A stretch of 64,000 bases of DNA, taken from positions 113,715,741-113,779,740 of the forward strand of contig CM041465.1 in NCBI GenBank assembly GCA_023213395.1, read 5' to 3'. The translations under genes were made by a program, and so were the position numbers. Below the pieces are notes generated by a model that made no database searches, was not told where the DNA came from, and saw only the letters and a list, made by a program, of their open reading frames with translations. Source of the stretch: Cycas panzhihuaensis. Its lineage: Eukaryota > Cycadophyta. Below are positions 1 through 11,100 of this stretch, piece after piece. Each line of letters starts with the position of its first letter. Position 1 is the first letter of the stretch.

Positions 1-453
1 GGGCATGTTGCCAAGACACTCATAACTCAACTTTAGGTTATTATTCTAATATAAATTTAGATGTAATTTCATGGAGCTGTAATAAGCAGCCAAGTGTTTC
101 TATTTCCTCCATCAAAATAGAATATAAAGTAGTTGTCCATCATACAACTAAGTTTATTTATCTTAGAAGCATTCTTGCCAAACTTGGACTTCAACAACAT
201 GTACCCATCATCCTCTATTACCACAGTCAAAGTGTATTAGAGATGGAATCCTATATTTCATGATAGAACCAAACACATTGAGGTCCATCATCACTTCATC
301 CATGAACATGTTTAGAATGAAGAAGTTGATTTCAACTATCATCTAACTGAGGACCAGGTTGTGGACATCTTCACCAAATCTCTTAGTAAATTGAAGTTTA
401 AATAGTTTAGACATGACTTTAGTATAAGATGAAATGAAGCTCCTATTAAGGGA
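1..453 (+). pseudogene. Copia RNase H tail of element L, left-hand unit
   Basis: Broken 3' end of a copia pol gene, cut by the window edge. Translation shows the C-terminal RNase H landmarks of copia elements: a degraded 'NST.GYY' stretch, 'SWSCNKQ' where active elements read 'SW.SKKQ', 'IEYK' in place of 'AEYR', and a degraded 'VDNQS' stretch. Stops appear early, for example after 'MESYIS'. It is closely similar to 5463-5916, the RNase H of the next unit. It ends in a short purine tract (445-453) followed by TG at 454, the expected PPT-LTR junction. It is therefore the end of a further tandem unit lying to the left of the window. Confidence 0.8.
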
Positions 454-2993
454 TGGTATTAAAACCATGTAATAGCACCCATCATTTCTTATATTTTATA
501 TAATTTGTGCACATTGTATAATATTAAGGTGACCCTTTGTTATAATTTAATGTTATATAAACTAGTCAGTTCTGCCATATTTGTTGCTTAGTCAACCTAT
601 TGTATCTTTCAAATATTGGCAAGTTGCCTATAAATTAAGACTTACACCATTGTATTATACATTGGATTATGATTAATGTATAAGCTCGTCCTAAATAGAG
701 CTCTACATGGTGACAAATTCACCCATACTTTGTCCATCTAAGTTATGCGTATTTATTTCACACATTTTATTGTATAGTTATAATATTTTACTTAATATAT
801 TGATCAAAGCACATGATTTCTTAGATTCTAAACTATTTAACACTAGAGACGTCCTTTGCAAGGAGTTCCTTAATAATTTCTAAACCTTGACCCATGCAAA
901 GCTTTTTATACTTTGGTAACTCTTAGGTAATCTCTATTAACTTCCTTGTTTATGTGTGTATATAAATAATGCAAAATTAATGTAAATTGTTTAAGTCACA
1001 TTGATGGAGATCTTACAATGTAATCATTCATTAATTCCATACCAACCCCATAGAATTATGAGGTAATTGTATCTATCTAAGTAAATGCCTTAAATAGCAC
1101 CATTGCATCATGCTTATCACTTTTAGTTCCCATAATGTTATGCTTACTAGTAACATTACACACACCTAGCTACTAACTACCATATTACCTTGTATTACCT
1201 AATAGTTGTCATTTTGTTTAGTCTTTATAGATATCAATTTTAATAACCCTTATCATATACAAGTTAGTACCATTCTTGAATTTAACTCTCTTATAACCTT
1301 TGATTATGGTTAACCTCCTAACATTATTTCTTTTATTGTCATCTAGACAATCACTACTTGCATATCAAGATCATCACATTTATGAAAATACCCTTAATAC
1401 TCATTGAATTAATACTCCATGACTCTATTTCTAAACTGCCCACATTCATTGTGTCCACTTACACTGCCCATATACTTCTCATCCCCACCTTATTTCCCTA
1501 CCAATTATTCTCATCTCATATTTAGATGACAATATATTCAACATTTGTAGCTTCATTGCCAAATATACCATGTGTATCTACCTTACCTTTCACATTGTAT
1601 TGTATCACCCTTCTCTTGATTATCACTTTTGAAGACTATCATCCATGAATACAAAAATTATTAGTATTCTTAAATTTATCTGTCCTTATATCTCAATTGA
1701 TCCATTGTCATGATAACTAATGGATTTGTCACATCTTCTCTAGTTTATAGGCAAGAATCTATAATTCCCATTAAAAGTAAAATCCATTCCCTTTATTTAC
1801 ATATCTATAACTAACTTTTGAATTGCATAGCATTTGAGACTTGGCTTATTAAGCTAGAAAAGGTTGGTGAAGATTGCCTACGTGACTTAAACAATCTAGA
1901 AGATATCAAGATGTAACCTAATTTAACATATGATTAAACTTTTTTTTTTTCATTCTTTTACCCTATTGAACTCATTTTTCTTATTGACAAAGTTAATAAT
2001 GAATTTGCACCGATAAACTTCATTCTTGTTGACATGGTACTTTTGCAGTAATTGAGGTTGTTCATAATGGTTCATATCATGTTTCCATCATCTTTAATAA
2101 ACCTCATAGTAATCCTTCTAGCATAATCCATTTGAAACATTGTATCCATAAATGGCATTTCCAAATAACCATAGATTGAGTTCTTTCTATTTTATATCAT
2201 TCGTATTTATTATGGTTTATTTGTGCTTGAGTTCTTGTCATTAGCACGCTTTTCAAGATTTTTCTAATTTGTGTTAATAACGTTTAAGAGAGCCTTAATT
2301 TTGAGTATTCAAGCTATCATTTGATACCATGTTATTGCATTTGGTTTCTATCTTACATTTCCATCATCATAGATACATTCTACTAGCAACATCCCATGTC
2401 CTTTATAAATAAGTACCTTTAACAATTGCAAAATGAAGACACGGTGGTAGGATTTAAGATAGGTTCTAGAGCAAGATGGAGTATGAACCCTTATTTTAAG
2501 TAAATGAGAACATTAATAGTATGAAGCATCTTTAGAAAATAATGAGTTGACTCAGTTTTACATATGTTATATTATTTTCCTTAGTTGTGTCCTTAATCTA
2601 GTTCTTTATGAAGTATTCTAGTTTTTGGGGTGATGAGAAGTATTAGCAAGGTCATAGCCATCCAATAAAATTACTCCATGCTATCCTTCCCTAAGGGAAG
2701 AGGATGGGGAGGAGTTCTAAGTAGAGAAACATATTGAATAAGGACATGCCTATGGTGTCTCTATGTATTGTGGGCCACCTCATCTATAACTCGGTCGCAT
2801 GCATACCTGGTTCCATATATAGTAGTAAGTTGTACAGCTAAGACATCACAATTCTATTGTGTATGGAGGTGCTTTAACTTGTGGGTATTGTTATTATGAG
2901 GTTCAATAATTTATGCAAAGTATCTATGATCGAAAATAATTCGATACACACGCTAAAATAATTGCTTGGTTGATCTCTTGGCAGAGGTTTTGG
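454..2993 (+). repeat. 2.5-kb repeat of element L, copy 1 (LTR plus downstream sequence)
   Basis: Starts with TGGTATTAAAACC directly after the RNase H purine tract, so its left end is the start of an LTR. A TATA-like box (CTATAAATTA) lies near 629 with a plausible RNA start some 30 bases on. The whole stretch recurs at 5917-7610 plus 20625-21226, with about 260 bp (near 1500-1765) missing from copy 2. Two readings are possible: one LTR of about 2.5 kb, or a short LTR of about 255 bp ending near 'CTCTACA' at 708 followed by a leader of other origin. No canonical CA end or initiator-Met PBS was found at 2993, so the right boundary is only the point where the two copies diverge. Confidence 0.7.
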
Positions 2994-4300
2994 TTAGATG
3001 TAACACATCCATATTAGGCTCCAATAGCTTTGAACAACTCCAATATCAGGCACCACATTAATAATATGTTCCTTGCACCTGAAATAAAGATGAACTTGCT
3101 CTCTATTAATGAACTAAACAAATAGAATTTAGATGTCCACTTTGGTTAGGGCATTAGTAAGATCACAGATCATGCAACATGCAAACTTATGGCCATTAGA
3201 CATGAAGATGGTGGCTTATATAGGTTAGGTGATATCCCATTTACCACTACTCCATAAAATGAATCTTGTTCAATGCCCAACACAACTCAAATTGATAAGG
3301 TAAATGAAGTGATTAATGAAGAGTTCCCTTGTATGCAAAAACTAGGTGAATTCTCTTATTGAAAGGGAATTATCATCTCAAATAGCTCTAAAGAACACCT
3401 ATGGCATCAATGCCTAAGTCATTTAAACATGCAAAGCTTGGACCTCATGTTTGAGCTCCAAATGGTACATGGTTTATATAAAATTAAGAGGTACAATAAC
3501 ATATGTGAGGCTTGCCTAATAGAAAAGTAGTAAAGAGAAAAATTTCATTCTAAGAATGCATGGAAATCCTCATCGCCATTAGAGATGGTCTACCCAGATA
3601 TTTATGGGTTGGTACCTATCTAACCACTTAATAAAAACTGGCATTTCATCACATTCATTGATGACTTCTCAAGAAAAATGTGGGTTTGTTTCCTAAGAAA
3701 TAAGTATAAAATCCTAAATAAATTCAAAGAGTTCAAAGCTTCTATAGAAAAGAAAAGTACAAAGATAATCAAGCTCCTTAGATCTGATAATGGTGGTGAG
3801 TATACTTCTAATCAGTTCAACATTTTGTGCAAGGAACATGGCATCCAACATCAGTTCTTAGATCCCCACATACATCAATAAAATGGTGTAGTCAAAAGAA
3901 TAAATTAGACATTGATAAATAAAGGAAAATCCATGCTTAGTGTTGCAAATCTTACCACTAGATCTTGGGTTGATGCCACAACCATTACTACTTATCTAAC
4001 CAACATAAGTCCTAGAATTGTAGTTAGGAATATTACTCTTGAAGAAGTTTGGTTAGGTCAAAAACCATCGGTAGCACTCATGAAGACCTTTGGATGCATG
4101 GCATATAAATATATTTCAAAGGATAAAAAAAAGAAGCTTGATGACAAGAGCCTGAAATGCATCTTCCTTAGCTATGTACTTGGTTGTAAAGCTTATAAAG
4201 TATGTGACATGGTTGGGAACCAAGTTTATGCAACATGGGATATAATATTTATAGAAGATTTATAGGACCTACCTTTACCTCAACCTTATATTATAATAGT
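2994..4300 (+). pseudogene. Element L copia gag-pre-integrase and integrase remnant
   Basis: Decayed copia polyprotein segment. It begins in the pre-integrase region ('NMFLAPEIKMNLLSINEL', then 'LWHQCLSHLN'), with no gag and no protease before it. The integrase core follows: 'ITFIDDFSRKMWV' with the first catalytic Asp, 'LLRSDNGGEYTSNQF' with the second, then the degraded 'HIHQ*NGVVKRIN' where the catalytic Glu is expected but Lys is read. The integrase C-terminal signature 'KTFGCMAYKYI...KKLDDKSLKCIFLSY' is clear. Stops at about 3880 and 3909 break the frame. The absence of gag means this copy depended on other elements even when young. Confidence 0.88.
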
Positions 4301-5906
4301 AGAAGAGGTTTATGCATCTTAAGTGACTCTTAGACAAATTATAGAGCCACCAATACTAGCCTCCTCCTATACTCCAACTCCTTCATCGATTCCAGTAGCA
4401 TCTACATCAATAAATCAAGAAAGTATAAGTTTACCTCTAATTTTAGTTAATGACCTTCAGGTGGAATCCACTAGCATTCAACTACCTCAGAATGGGTATA
4501 ACAATTATGAATGGATGATCCTCCTCCTATAACTATTAAAAGGCGTTATAAAATATTATACTCACAAAGCTCGCCTTATAGAAAGAGGTTTTAAATAACA
4601 AGAGGAGATTGATTATGAGAAGACCTCTGCACCAATAACCAACATGATCAAATTGCATTTGGTTATGTCCTTAGCAATCTAATTTAATTGGCATATTTAG
4701 CAAATGGATGTGAAGGGTACTTTCCTCAATAGAGACCTTAGAGAAGAGGTTTTCTTGAAGCAACACCCCATCTATAATATTCTAAGATGAGAACATTGAG
4801 TATGTAGACTCGAAAAAGCCATCTATAGAATGAAATAATCACAATGTACCTGGTGTATAAAGATTGATGTCGTCTTTATTTAGCATGGATTTAATTTTTC
4901 ACCCTATGACCTAGATATCTACACTTGGGTTAGAGATAATTTCACTGGAATCATTATTCTCTATGTAGATGATCTTGCAATCATTGACAACAACATAGAT
5001 GGCCTTGCTTGGCTTCAATCATAATTGAAAAGTAAATTTGAGGTGACAGATCTTAGGTTACTCCACTACTTCCTTGAACATTATGTTTAACAAGAACTAA
5101 GACACATCTTCTTGACTCAAACAAAGTATGTCAATGAGTTTCTAGAAATATTTAGGATGACAACATATAAAATAGCACCAATTCCTATGGAGAAAGGAAC
5201 TAATCCAAACCTAGATAAATAAGGAAAGCCTTTTGATTCCACTTTGTATCGATAATTAGTTGGAAGCCTTATTTATTTCACCCATACTTGTATGGATATT
5301 TTATATGTAGTAGGGATTTATTCTATGTACATGACATAATAAAAAGGATCTCATTAGAAAGTCTCTAATAGGATTCTCACATATATACATGGCACACATC
5401 AGTTTGGACTTAAGTATAACCAATCTAATTTGCCTATACTGAAGGGACATATAGATGTTGAATGGGCAGGTTGCCAAGACACTTACAACTCAACTTCAAG
5501 TTATCTTTTAGAAGTAAATTTAGCTATAATCTTGTGGAGCTGTAATAAGCAACTAAGTGTTTCTATTTCCTCCATCAAAATAGGATATAAAGCAGTTGTC
5601 AATTATACAACTGAGTTTATTTATCTTAGAAGCATTCTTACTGAATTTGGACTTCAACAACATGTACCTATCATCCTCTATTACCATAATCAAAGTGTAT
5701 TAGAGTTAGAATCTTGTATTTCGTGATAGAACCAAATGCATTAAGGTCCATCATCACTTCATCCATGAACATGTCTAGAATGGAAAAGTTGATTTCGACT
5801 ATCATCCAACTGAGAATTGGGTTATGGATATCTTCACCAAAGCTCTTAGTAAATTGAAGTTTAAACAGTTTAGACATGACCTTAGTATCAGAAGAAATGA
5901 AACTCC
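4301..5906 (+). pseudogene. Element L copia RT and RNase H remnant
   Basis: Continuation of element L pol. A low-complexity Ser/Pro/Thr linker (about 4320-4530) separates integrase from RT, as is usual in copia. RT is broken by stops and frameshifts, but 'LYVDDLA' with both catalytic Asp residues is readable near 4960-4975, followed by 'FEVTDL.LLHYFL' and 'LVGSLIYFTHT'. RNase H follows from about 5430 ('HIDVEWAG', 'STSSYLL', 'ILWSCNKQ', 'LYYHNQSVLE'). The purine tract ATTAAAGGA ends at 5916. The 3' part is nearly the same as positions 1-453, showing that the two units are tandem copies. Confidence 0.87.
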
Positions 5907-5916
5907 TATTAAAGGA

Positions 5917-7610
5917 TGGTGTTAAAACCATGTAATAACACCCATTGTTTCTTATATTTCATATAATTTGTGCACATTATATAATATTAAGGCAACCCTT
6001 TATTATAATTTAATGTTATTATATAAACAAGTCAGGTCTGCCTTACTTGTTACTTAGTCAGCCTATTGTATCTTTCAAATATTGGCAAGTTGCCTATAAA
6101 TTAAGACCTGCACCATTGTATTATACATTGGATTATGATTTAGGTAGAAGTTCCTCCCAAAGAGAGCTCTACGTGGTGACAAATTCACCTGTACTTTGTC
6201 CATCTAAGTTATGCTTATTTATTTCACATGTTTTATTGCATAGTTATATTATTTTACTTAATATATTGATCAATGAACATGATTTCTTAGATTCTGAAAT
6301 AATTAACACTAGAGACATCCTTTGCAAGGAGTTCCTAAATAATTTCTAAACCTTGACCTATACAAAGCTTTTTGTACTTTGATAACTCTTAGGTAATCTC
6401 TATTAACTTCCTTATTTATGTGTGTATATAAATAGTACAAAATGTATGCAAATTGTTTAAGTCACATTGATGGATATCTTATAATGTAATCATTCAATAA
6501 CTCCCTACCAACCCCATAGAATTATGAGTTAATTTTATGTATCTAAGTAAATGCCTTAAAATAGCACCATTGCATCATGCTTATTGCTTTTACTTCCCAT
6601 AATGTTATGCTTACTAGTAACATTACACACACCTAGCTACTAACTACTATATTACCTTGTATTACCTAATAGTTGTCATTTTATTTAGTCTTTATAGATA
6701 TCAATTTTAATAACCCTTATTATATACAAGTTACTACCATTCTTGAATTTAACTGTCTTATAACCTTTGATTATGGTTAAGCTTCAAACATTATTTCTTT
6801 TACTATCATCTACACAATCACTACTTAGATATCAAGATCATCACATTTATGAAAATACCCTTAATACTCATTGAATCAATACTCCATGACTCTATTTCTA
6901 AAGTGCCCACATTCATTGCATTCACTTACACCGCCCACATACTTCTCATACCCACCTTGTTTATGGTCAATAATCTATAATTCCTATTAAAAGTAAAATC
7001 CATTCCCTTTTTTTAGATATCTGCAACCAACTTTTGAATTGCTTAGCATTTGAGACTTGGCTCATTAAGCTAGAAAAGGTTGGTGAAGATTGGTTGCATG
7101 ACTTAAATGATTTAGAAGATATTAAAATGCAACCTAATTTAACATATGATCAAACTATTTTTCTTTCTTTCTTTTACCCCATTGAACTCAATTTTCTTTT
7201 TGACAAAGTTAATGATGAATTTGCATGAATAAATTTCATTCTTGTTGGCATGGTACTTTTGCAATAATTAAGGTTTTTCATAATAGTTTATATCATGTTT
7301 CCATCATCTCTAATAAACCCCACAGTAATCCTTCTAGCATAATCCATCTCAAAAGTTGTATCCATAAATGGCATTTCCAAATAACCATAGATTGAGTTCT
7401 TTCTATTTTCTATTATTCTTATTTATTGTGGTTTATTTGTGCTTGAGTTTTTGTCATTGACACACTTTTCAAGTTTTTTCTGATTTCCATTAATAATATT
7501 TAAGAGAGCCTTAATTTTGAGTATGCAAGCTATCATTTGATACCATGTTATTGCTTGTGGTTTTTATCTTACATTTCCATCATCATAAACACATTCTACT
7601 AGCAACATCT
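5917..7610 (+). repeat. 2.5-kb repeat of element L, copy 2, left part
   Basis: Second copy of the repeat at 454-2993. It begins TGGTGTTAAAACC after the purine tract and has the TATA-like box CTATAAATTA near 6092. It lacks about 260 bp found in copy 1 (junction near 6960) and is interrupted at 7610 by element A. An open stretch of 65 codons (7034-7228) lies just after a T-rich run ending in AG and could be an exon-like fragment. I do not recognise it and copy 1 carries stops in it. CATCT at 7606-7610 is the TSD of element A. Confidence 0.8.
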
Positions 7611-7922
7611 TGAAGGAAGGATGGATCTAGGAGATAAATCACTTACATGCATACAATGGTAATGGAGAATGAAAAAGAAGATGAAACAAGATATGAGAGC
7701 AAGCTTGGAGGTAAGAATGAATAATGACTTCCTCCTTGAGATTTTACCTTTTATTATTGAGGGTGAGCATTAGGGTTAGGATTTTCCTGCCTAATGACAT
7801 AAACCTAAAATTGCATCTAAATGCACATAAAGTACATTTCATGAAGAGACTAATGCTACTAATATATCCTAAAGTCACATAATTAATCTACACAAATGAC
7901 ATTAATATATTAACCTCTTTCA
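7611..7922 (-). repeat. 3' LTR of element A
   Basis: 312 bp bounded by TG and CA on the + strand (TGAAGGAAGG to CCTCTTTCA). It pairs with 20309-20619 and with 60161-60472. Confidence 0.92.
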
Positions 7923-7935
7923 ATCCCCCCCTTAA
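7923..7935 (-). other. Polypurine tract of element A
   Basis: Reads AAGGGGGGGATT on the minus strand, directly beside the 3' LTR: the plus-strand DNA primer site expected there. The same tract is present in A2 at 60473-60483. Confidence 0.85.
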
Positions 7936-8394
7936 TGATGGAAGTTCATTTTTAGAAAATCTATTCTATGAGGTCTTCATTTGAGCCTCATTATTAGATT
8001 GAAATTATAAATGACACTTTTGTGAAAAAACCCTCATAGGGAATAAAATCCCACGAACTTTTTAAGATCTATAGCCCCTTTTATAAATTAAAATGACTAA
8101 GGTGGCTCTTTGCTGTAGCTTGATAGCCAAGTAGCTTAAATGTGCAGCTTAATTTGCTAAGTCTCCATATATTGTTTGGTCATCCCCTATGCCCTTTTGG
8201 GTTTTTACAAGTTCTGATTTTCTAAAATAAGTACAACCCTTATCCTTTTGTGCCCACATGGGGTTTTCACAAAAGGGATAGAGCAGAGCCTTACTCTTAT
8301 TCTTCCGTGCCCACAAGGGATTTTCATGAAGAGAATAGAGTATGATGATCCTGTTGCCATCTTCTTTGATCAATCGAAGATGGAGGCCCTAAGG
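7936..8394 (-). repeat. 3' noncoding region of element A with a repeated AAAACCC...GGGCA motif
   Basis: About 460 bp between the end of RNase H and the PPT. On the minus strand at least three imperfect copies of a unit of about 45-50 bp follow each other between 8360 and 8170. Each has an A-rich run, then CCC, a short spacer and GGGCA, followed by a purine-rich tail. The central two read as 'HENPLWARK' and 'CENPMWAQK' in one open frame of 74 codons, but the same stretch in A2 is not open, so coding is unlikely. The motif can pair with itself (CCC with GGG). Both A-family elements keep it. Confidence 0.6.
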
Positions 8395-8924
8395 CTGAAC
8401 TGCCTTCGAAACTATTCAAACTTCACCTTTTGCAGTGGTTTGGTGAAGATATCGGCCACTTGATCTACTATGGGGCAGTAATCCAATTTAGTTATGCCAT
8501 CACGAACAAGTTCCCTAATCCTATAGACTTTTGTACTTATGTGTTTGGTACGATCATGAAATACATGATTTTTTTCCATGTAGATTATTGATTAATTATC
8601 CACATGAAGACTTGTAGGACTTGTTTAGGTGATATCCAATGTTTCCAATAATTTTCTCAACCATATCACCTCTTTACTAGTCTTAGAAGCAGTAATGTAT
8701 TCGGCTTCAGCAGTTGAATCTACAACTATCTTCTGCCATCTACATCTCCATTATATTGGTGTTGTTCTAAGAAATGTTACATACCCAGATGTAGATCTTC
8801 CTATATCTTTATCTCCTGCAAAGTTTGAGTCTGTGTATGTATAAAGATTGAAGTCTGAATTAGGTTCATACAACAGACCATATTTGCTAGTCATCTTAAA
8901 GTATCTCAACACTCACACTATTGC
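8395..8924 (-). pseudogene. Element A copia RNase H, broken
   Basis: Translated on the minus strand this reads as a full copia RNase H with scattered stops: 'YTDSNFAGDKD', 'STSGYVTFLRTTPI', 'AEAEYITAS', 'EVIWLRKLLETL', 'LHVDN', 'FHDRTKHISTK', and the C-terminal 'VADIFTKPLQKVKFE'. The catalytic Asp/Glu/Asp positions are mostly still visible. The A2 copy at 61034-61468 keeps a 144-codon open frame over the same domain, which confirms the reading. Confidence 0.87.
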
Positions 8925-9913
8925 CTACCAATGATTCTGCTTAGGATTTGTCATGTAACAAGCAAGAATGCTGATAGAGTATATAATATATGGCCTTGTA
9001 TTAGTAGTGTAGATGAGACTACCTAAAAGTTTCCTATAAAGTATTGTATCTGCCTCCCTAGTATCACCTTCAGCTGAGAGTTTGGTATTAGGGTCCATAG
9101 GTAACATCACTGATCAAGTATCTTCTAACTAAAACTTGGTTAGAAGATCGTTGATGTATTTTTCTTAGGAGAGGAAAAATTTTTCATTCTTTTGTGTTAC
9201 TTCAATTCTTAAGTAATATTCCATCAAACCGAGGTTAGACAATTTGAACATTTTGCCAAGGTCCTTTTTTAGCTGGTTTATTACTTATTCACTTTTACAT
9301 GTTACTAGCATATTATCCACAAAGATTATGAGATAAGTGACTTTATCCTTATGGTGTTTGATGAACAACATTACATCAATATCTTGATAGTCATAAATCT
9401 TGTATCCAAGCTGCCTCATTCTTTTAGATAACTTAGCAAACTAAGTGCCAAGGACTTTCTGAGCCTACAAACCTTATGCTCTTGACCTTCAATCTTATAT
9501 CCTTCTAGCTGAGCCATATAAATTTCTTCTTCAAGGTCTTCATTGAGAAACATGGTCTTAATATCAAGTTGGTGGATTTTCCAACCCTGTTGAGTAGTCA
9601 AGGCCATAAGAGTTCTAATTATAGGCCACTTAGTTGTAGGTGCAAAAACTTTAGTGTAGTCGATACCTTCCCTTTTTGTAAATCCTTTAGTTACCAACCT
9701 CGCCTTGTGTTTTTCAAGGGTGTCATCTAATCTATATTTGTTTTTGAATACCCATTTATTTTGAACTACCTTTCTACCAAGTGGTAGATCAACGAGCTCC
9801 CATATACCATTCTTGATAAGAGATTGGTACTTTTCATTCATGGTGTTTCTCCAAGCTATATGCTTTATAGCTTCTTGGTACGTTAAGGGCTCTTCATTAA
9901 GAGTAAGGTGCAA
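8925..9913 (-). pseudogene. Element A copia reverse transcriptase, broken
   Basis: Minus-strand copia RT. The N-terminal half is open (9416-9913): 'NGIWELVDLPLGRKVVQNKWVFK', 'KARLVTKGF', 'HQLDIKTMFLNEDLEEEIYM'. The usual 'YGLKQAPR' stretch is disrupted near 9430. The active-site box reads 'FVDNM' instead of 'YVDDM', so one catalytic Asp is replaced by Asn. The tail 'LYRKLLGSLIYTTNTRP' (8925-9110) is clear. A catalytic substitution plus several stops make it inactive. Confidence 0.9.
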
Positions 9914-10440
9914 TTATGCTAGTTTAAGTTCAGTATATAATGATTCCTGCATCCTTGCTCTATGGGCATTTCGAATGCTAGTTTTGCCCACCTCATCTAG
10001 TTGTATGTCCTTATTGAGCTGGCGAGCTTCTCGAGATCCTCGAGTTGGTAATGATGTCCTCATTTCCCCAACTTCTTGATTTTCATCTTGTTTGTTAAAA
10101 TAATTATTTTGTGAGGAGGATGTTGATATACCTGAGGAAGATGGTCCTTCTACCACTGTTTTTCCTTTGTCAACCGAAGGTGGAGAGGATGGTTCTTCTA
10201 TAATGGCTTTGCCTTTATCAACTCTGCTATGTTCAAAAGATGGTGCTGGATGTGTTCTCATTGGTTCAGAGTCATAACTTGTATCCTCCAAGGCTCTATT
10301 GTCAGCTTCTAATATTTGAAGTAATTTATGTCTGTCCCCCCTCCCCCCCCCCCCTCAAAATTTAGAATTCGAACATCATACTTGATAACATTATTGTAGT
10401 GGTATGAGGGTACTATGGAATCTAATTTAAGTAATTGATC
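9914..10440 (-). pseudogene. Element A integrase-RT linker with a C-rich run
   Basis: Low-complexity linker rich in Ser, Pro and charged residues, as usual between integrase and RT in copia polyproteins. Two repeats of 'DKGKAIIEEPSSPPS' and 'DKGKTVVEGPSSS' are readable at 10130-10230. At 10336-10354 the + strand carries C6-T-C12 (G12AG6 on the coding strand), which breaks the frame. A2 has a shorter run (C8) at the matching place near 62900, so the run has expanded or shrunk since the copies separated. Confidence 0.7.
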
Positions 10441-11100
10441 CTCTGTCTCCGCAAAAATGACATCTCTGATAACAATGATTTTGCATTGTCAAGGTATGAA
10501 GACCTTATACCCTTTCTTATCCATAGGGTATCCAACAAAGATGCCTTTAAGTGCCTTTGGTTGCAGTTTATTTCGATCTACATCTAGAATATGGGCATAG
10601 CATGTAGAGCCAAACATTTTAAAGTAGTTAACAATGGGGGCTTGTCTTGTCCACTTTTCATTGGGTGATTGTACTTCATTTGATGGGCTAATAGCATTGA
10701 TACAATAAACAACTGTACAGATTGCTTCAGCCTATAGATAGACAGGTACATTTTTGTATATTAACATAGCATGATCCATGTTCATGATTGTCTTGTTCAT
10801 ACGCTCAGTAACTCCATGTTGTTGTGGGGTACCTACTACTATTGTTTGATGCTTGATGCCATTATTACGAAGGTAGCTTTCAAACTCATGTGAGGTATAT
10901 TCACCACCATTATTAGTTCGAAGACATTTGAGTTGATAACTTGACTCTTTTTCAGTGAGTGCTTTGAATTCCTTGAATATACAGAATGCTTTATCTTTCT
11001 TGTGTAGAAAAGCTACCCATACTTTTCTAGTGAAATCATCAATGAAAGAGATGTAATATAGCTTGCCTTTTAGTGAAGGAATGGACATTGGCCCACATAA
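10441..11100 (-). pseudogene. Element A copia integrase, broken
   Basis: Minus-strand integrase core (10732-11088) reading 'YYISFIDDFTRKVWVAFLH' (first catalytic Asp), 'CLRTNNGGEYTSHEF', where the second catalytic Asp is Asn, and 'TPQQHGVTERMN' with the catalytic Glu. Towards RT the typical 'MFGSTCYAHI', 'LKGIFVGYPMDKKGYKVF' follows with stops. A2 keeps Asp at the second position ('TDNGGEY'), so the Asn here is a copy-specific mutation. Zinc-binding and core domains are in the copia order. Confidence 0.9.

Noticed and set aside
2320-2340. TTTGATACCATG in the L repeat (also near 7540), resembling a minus-strand initiator-Met PBS
   Set aside because: No LTR pair, PPT or minus-strand pol goes with it, and it occurs inside the repeat in both copies. 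Kept only as a possible relic.
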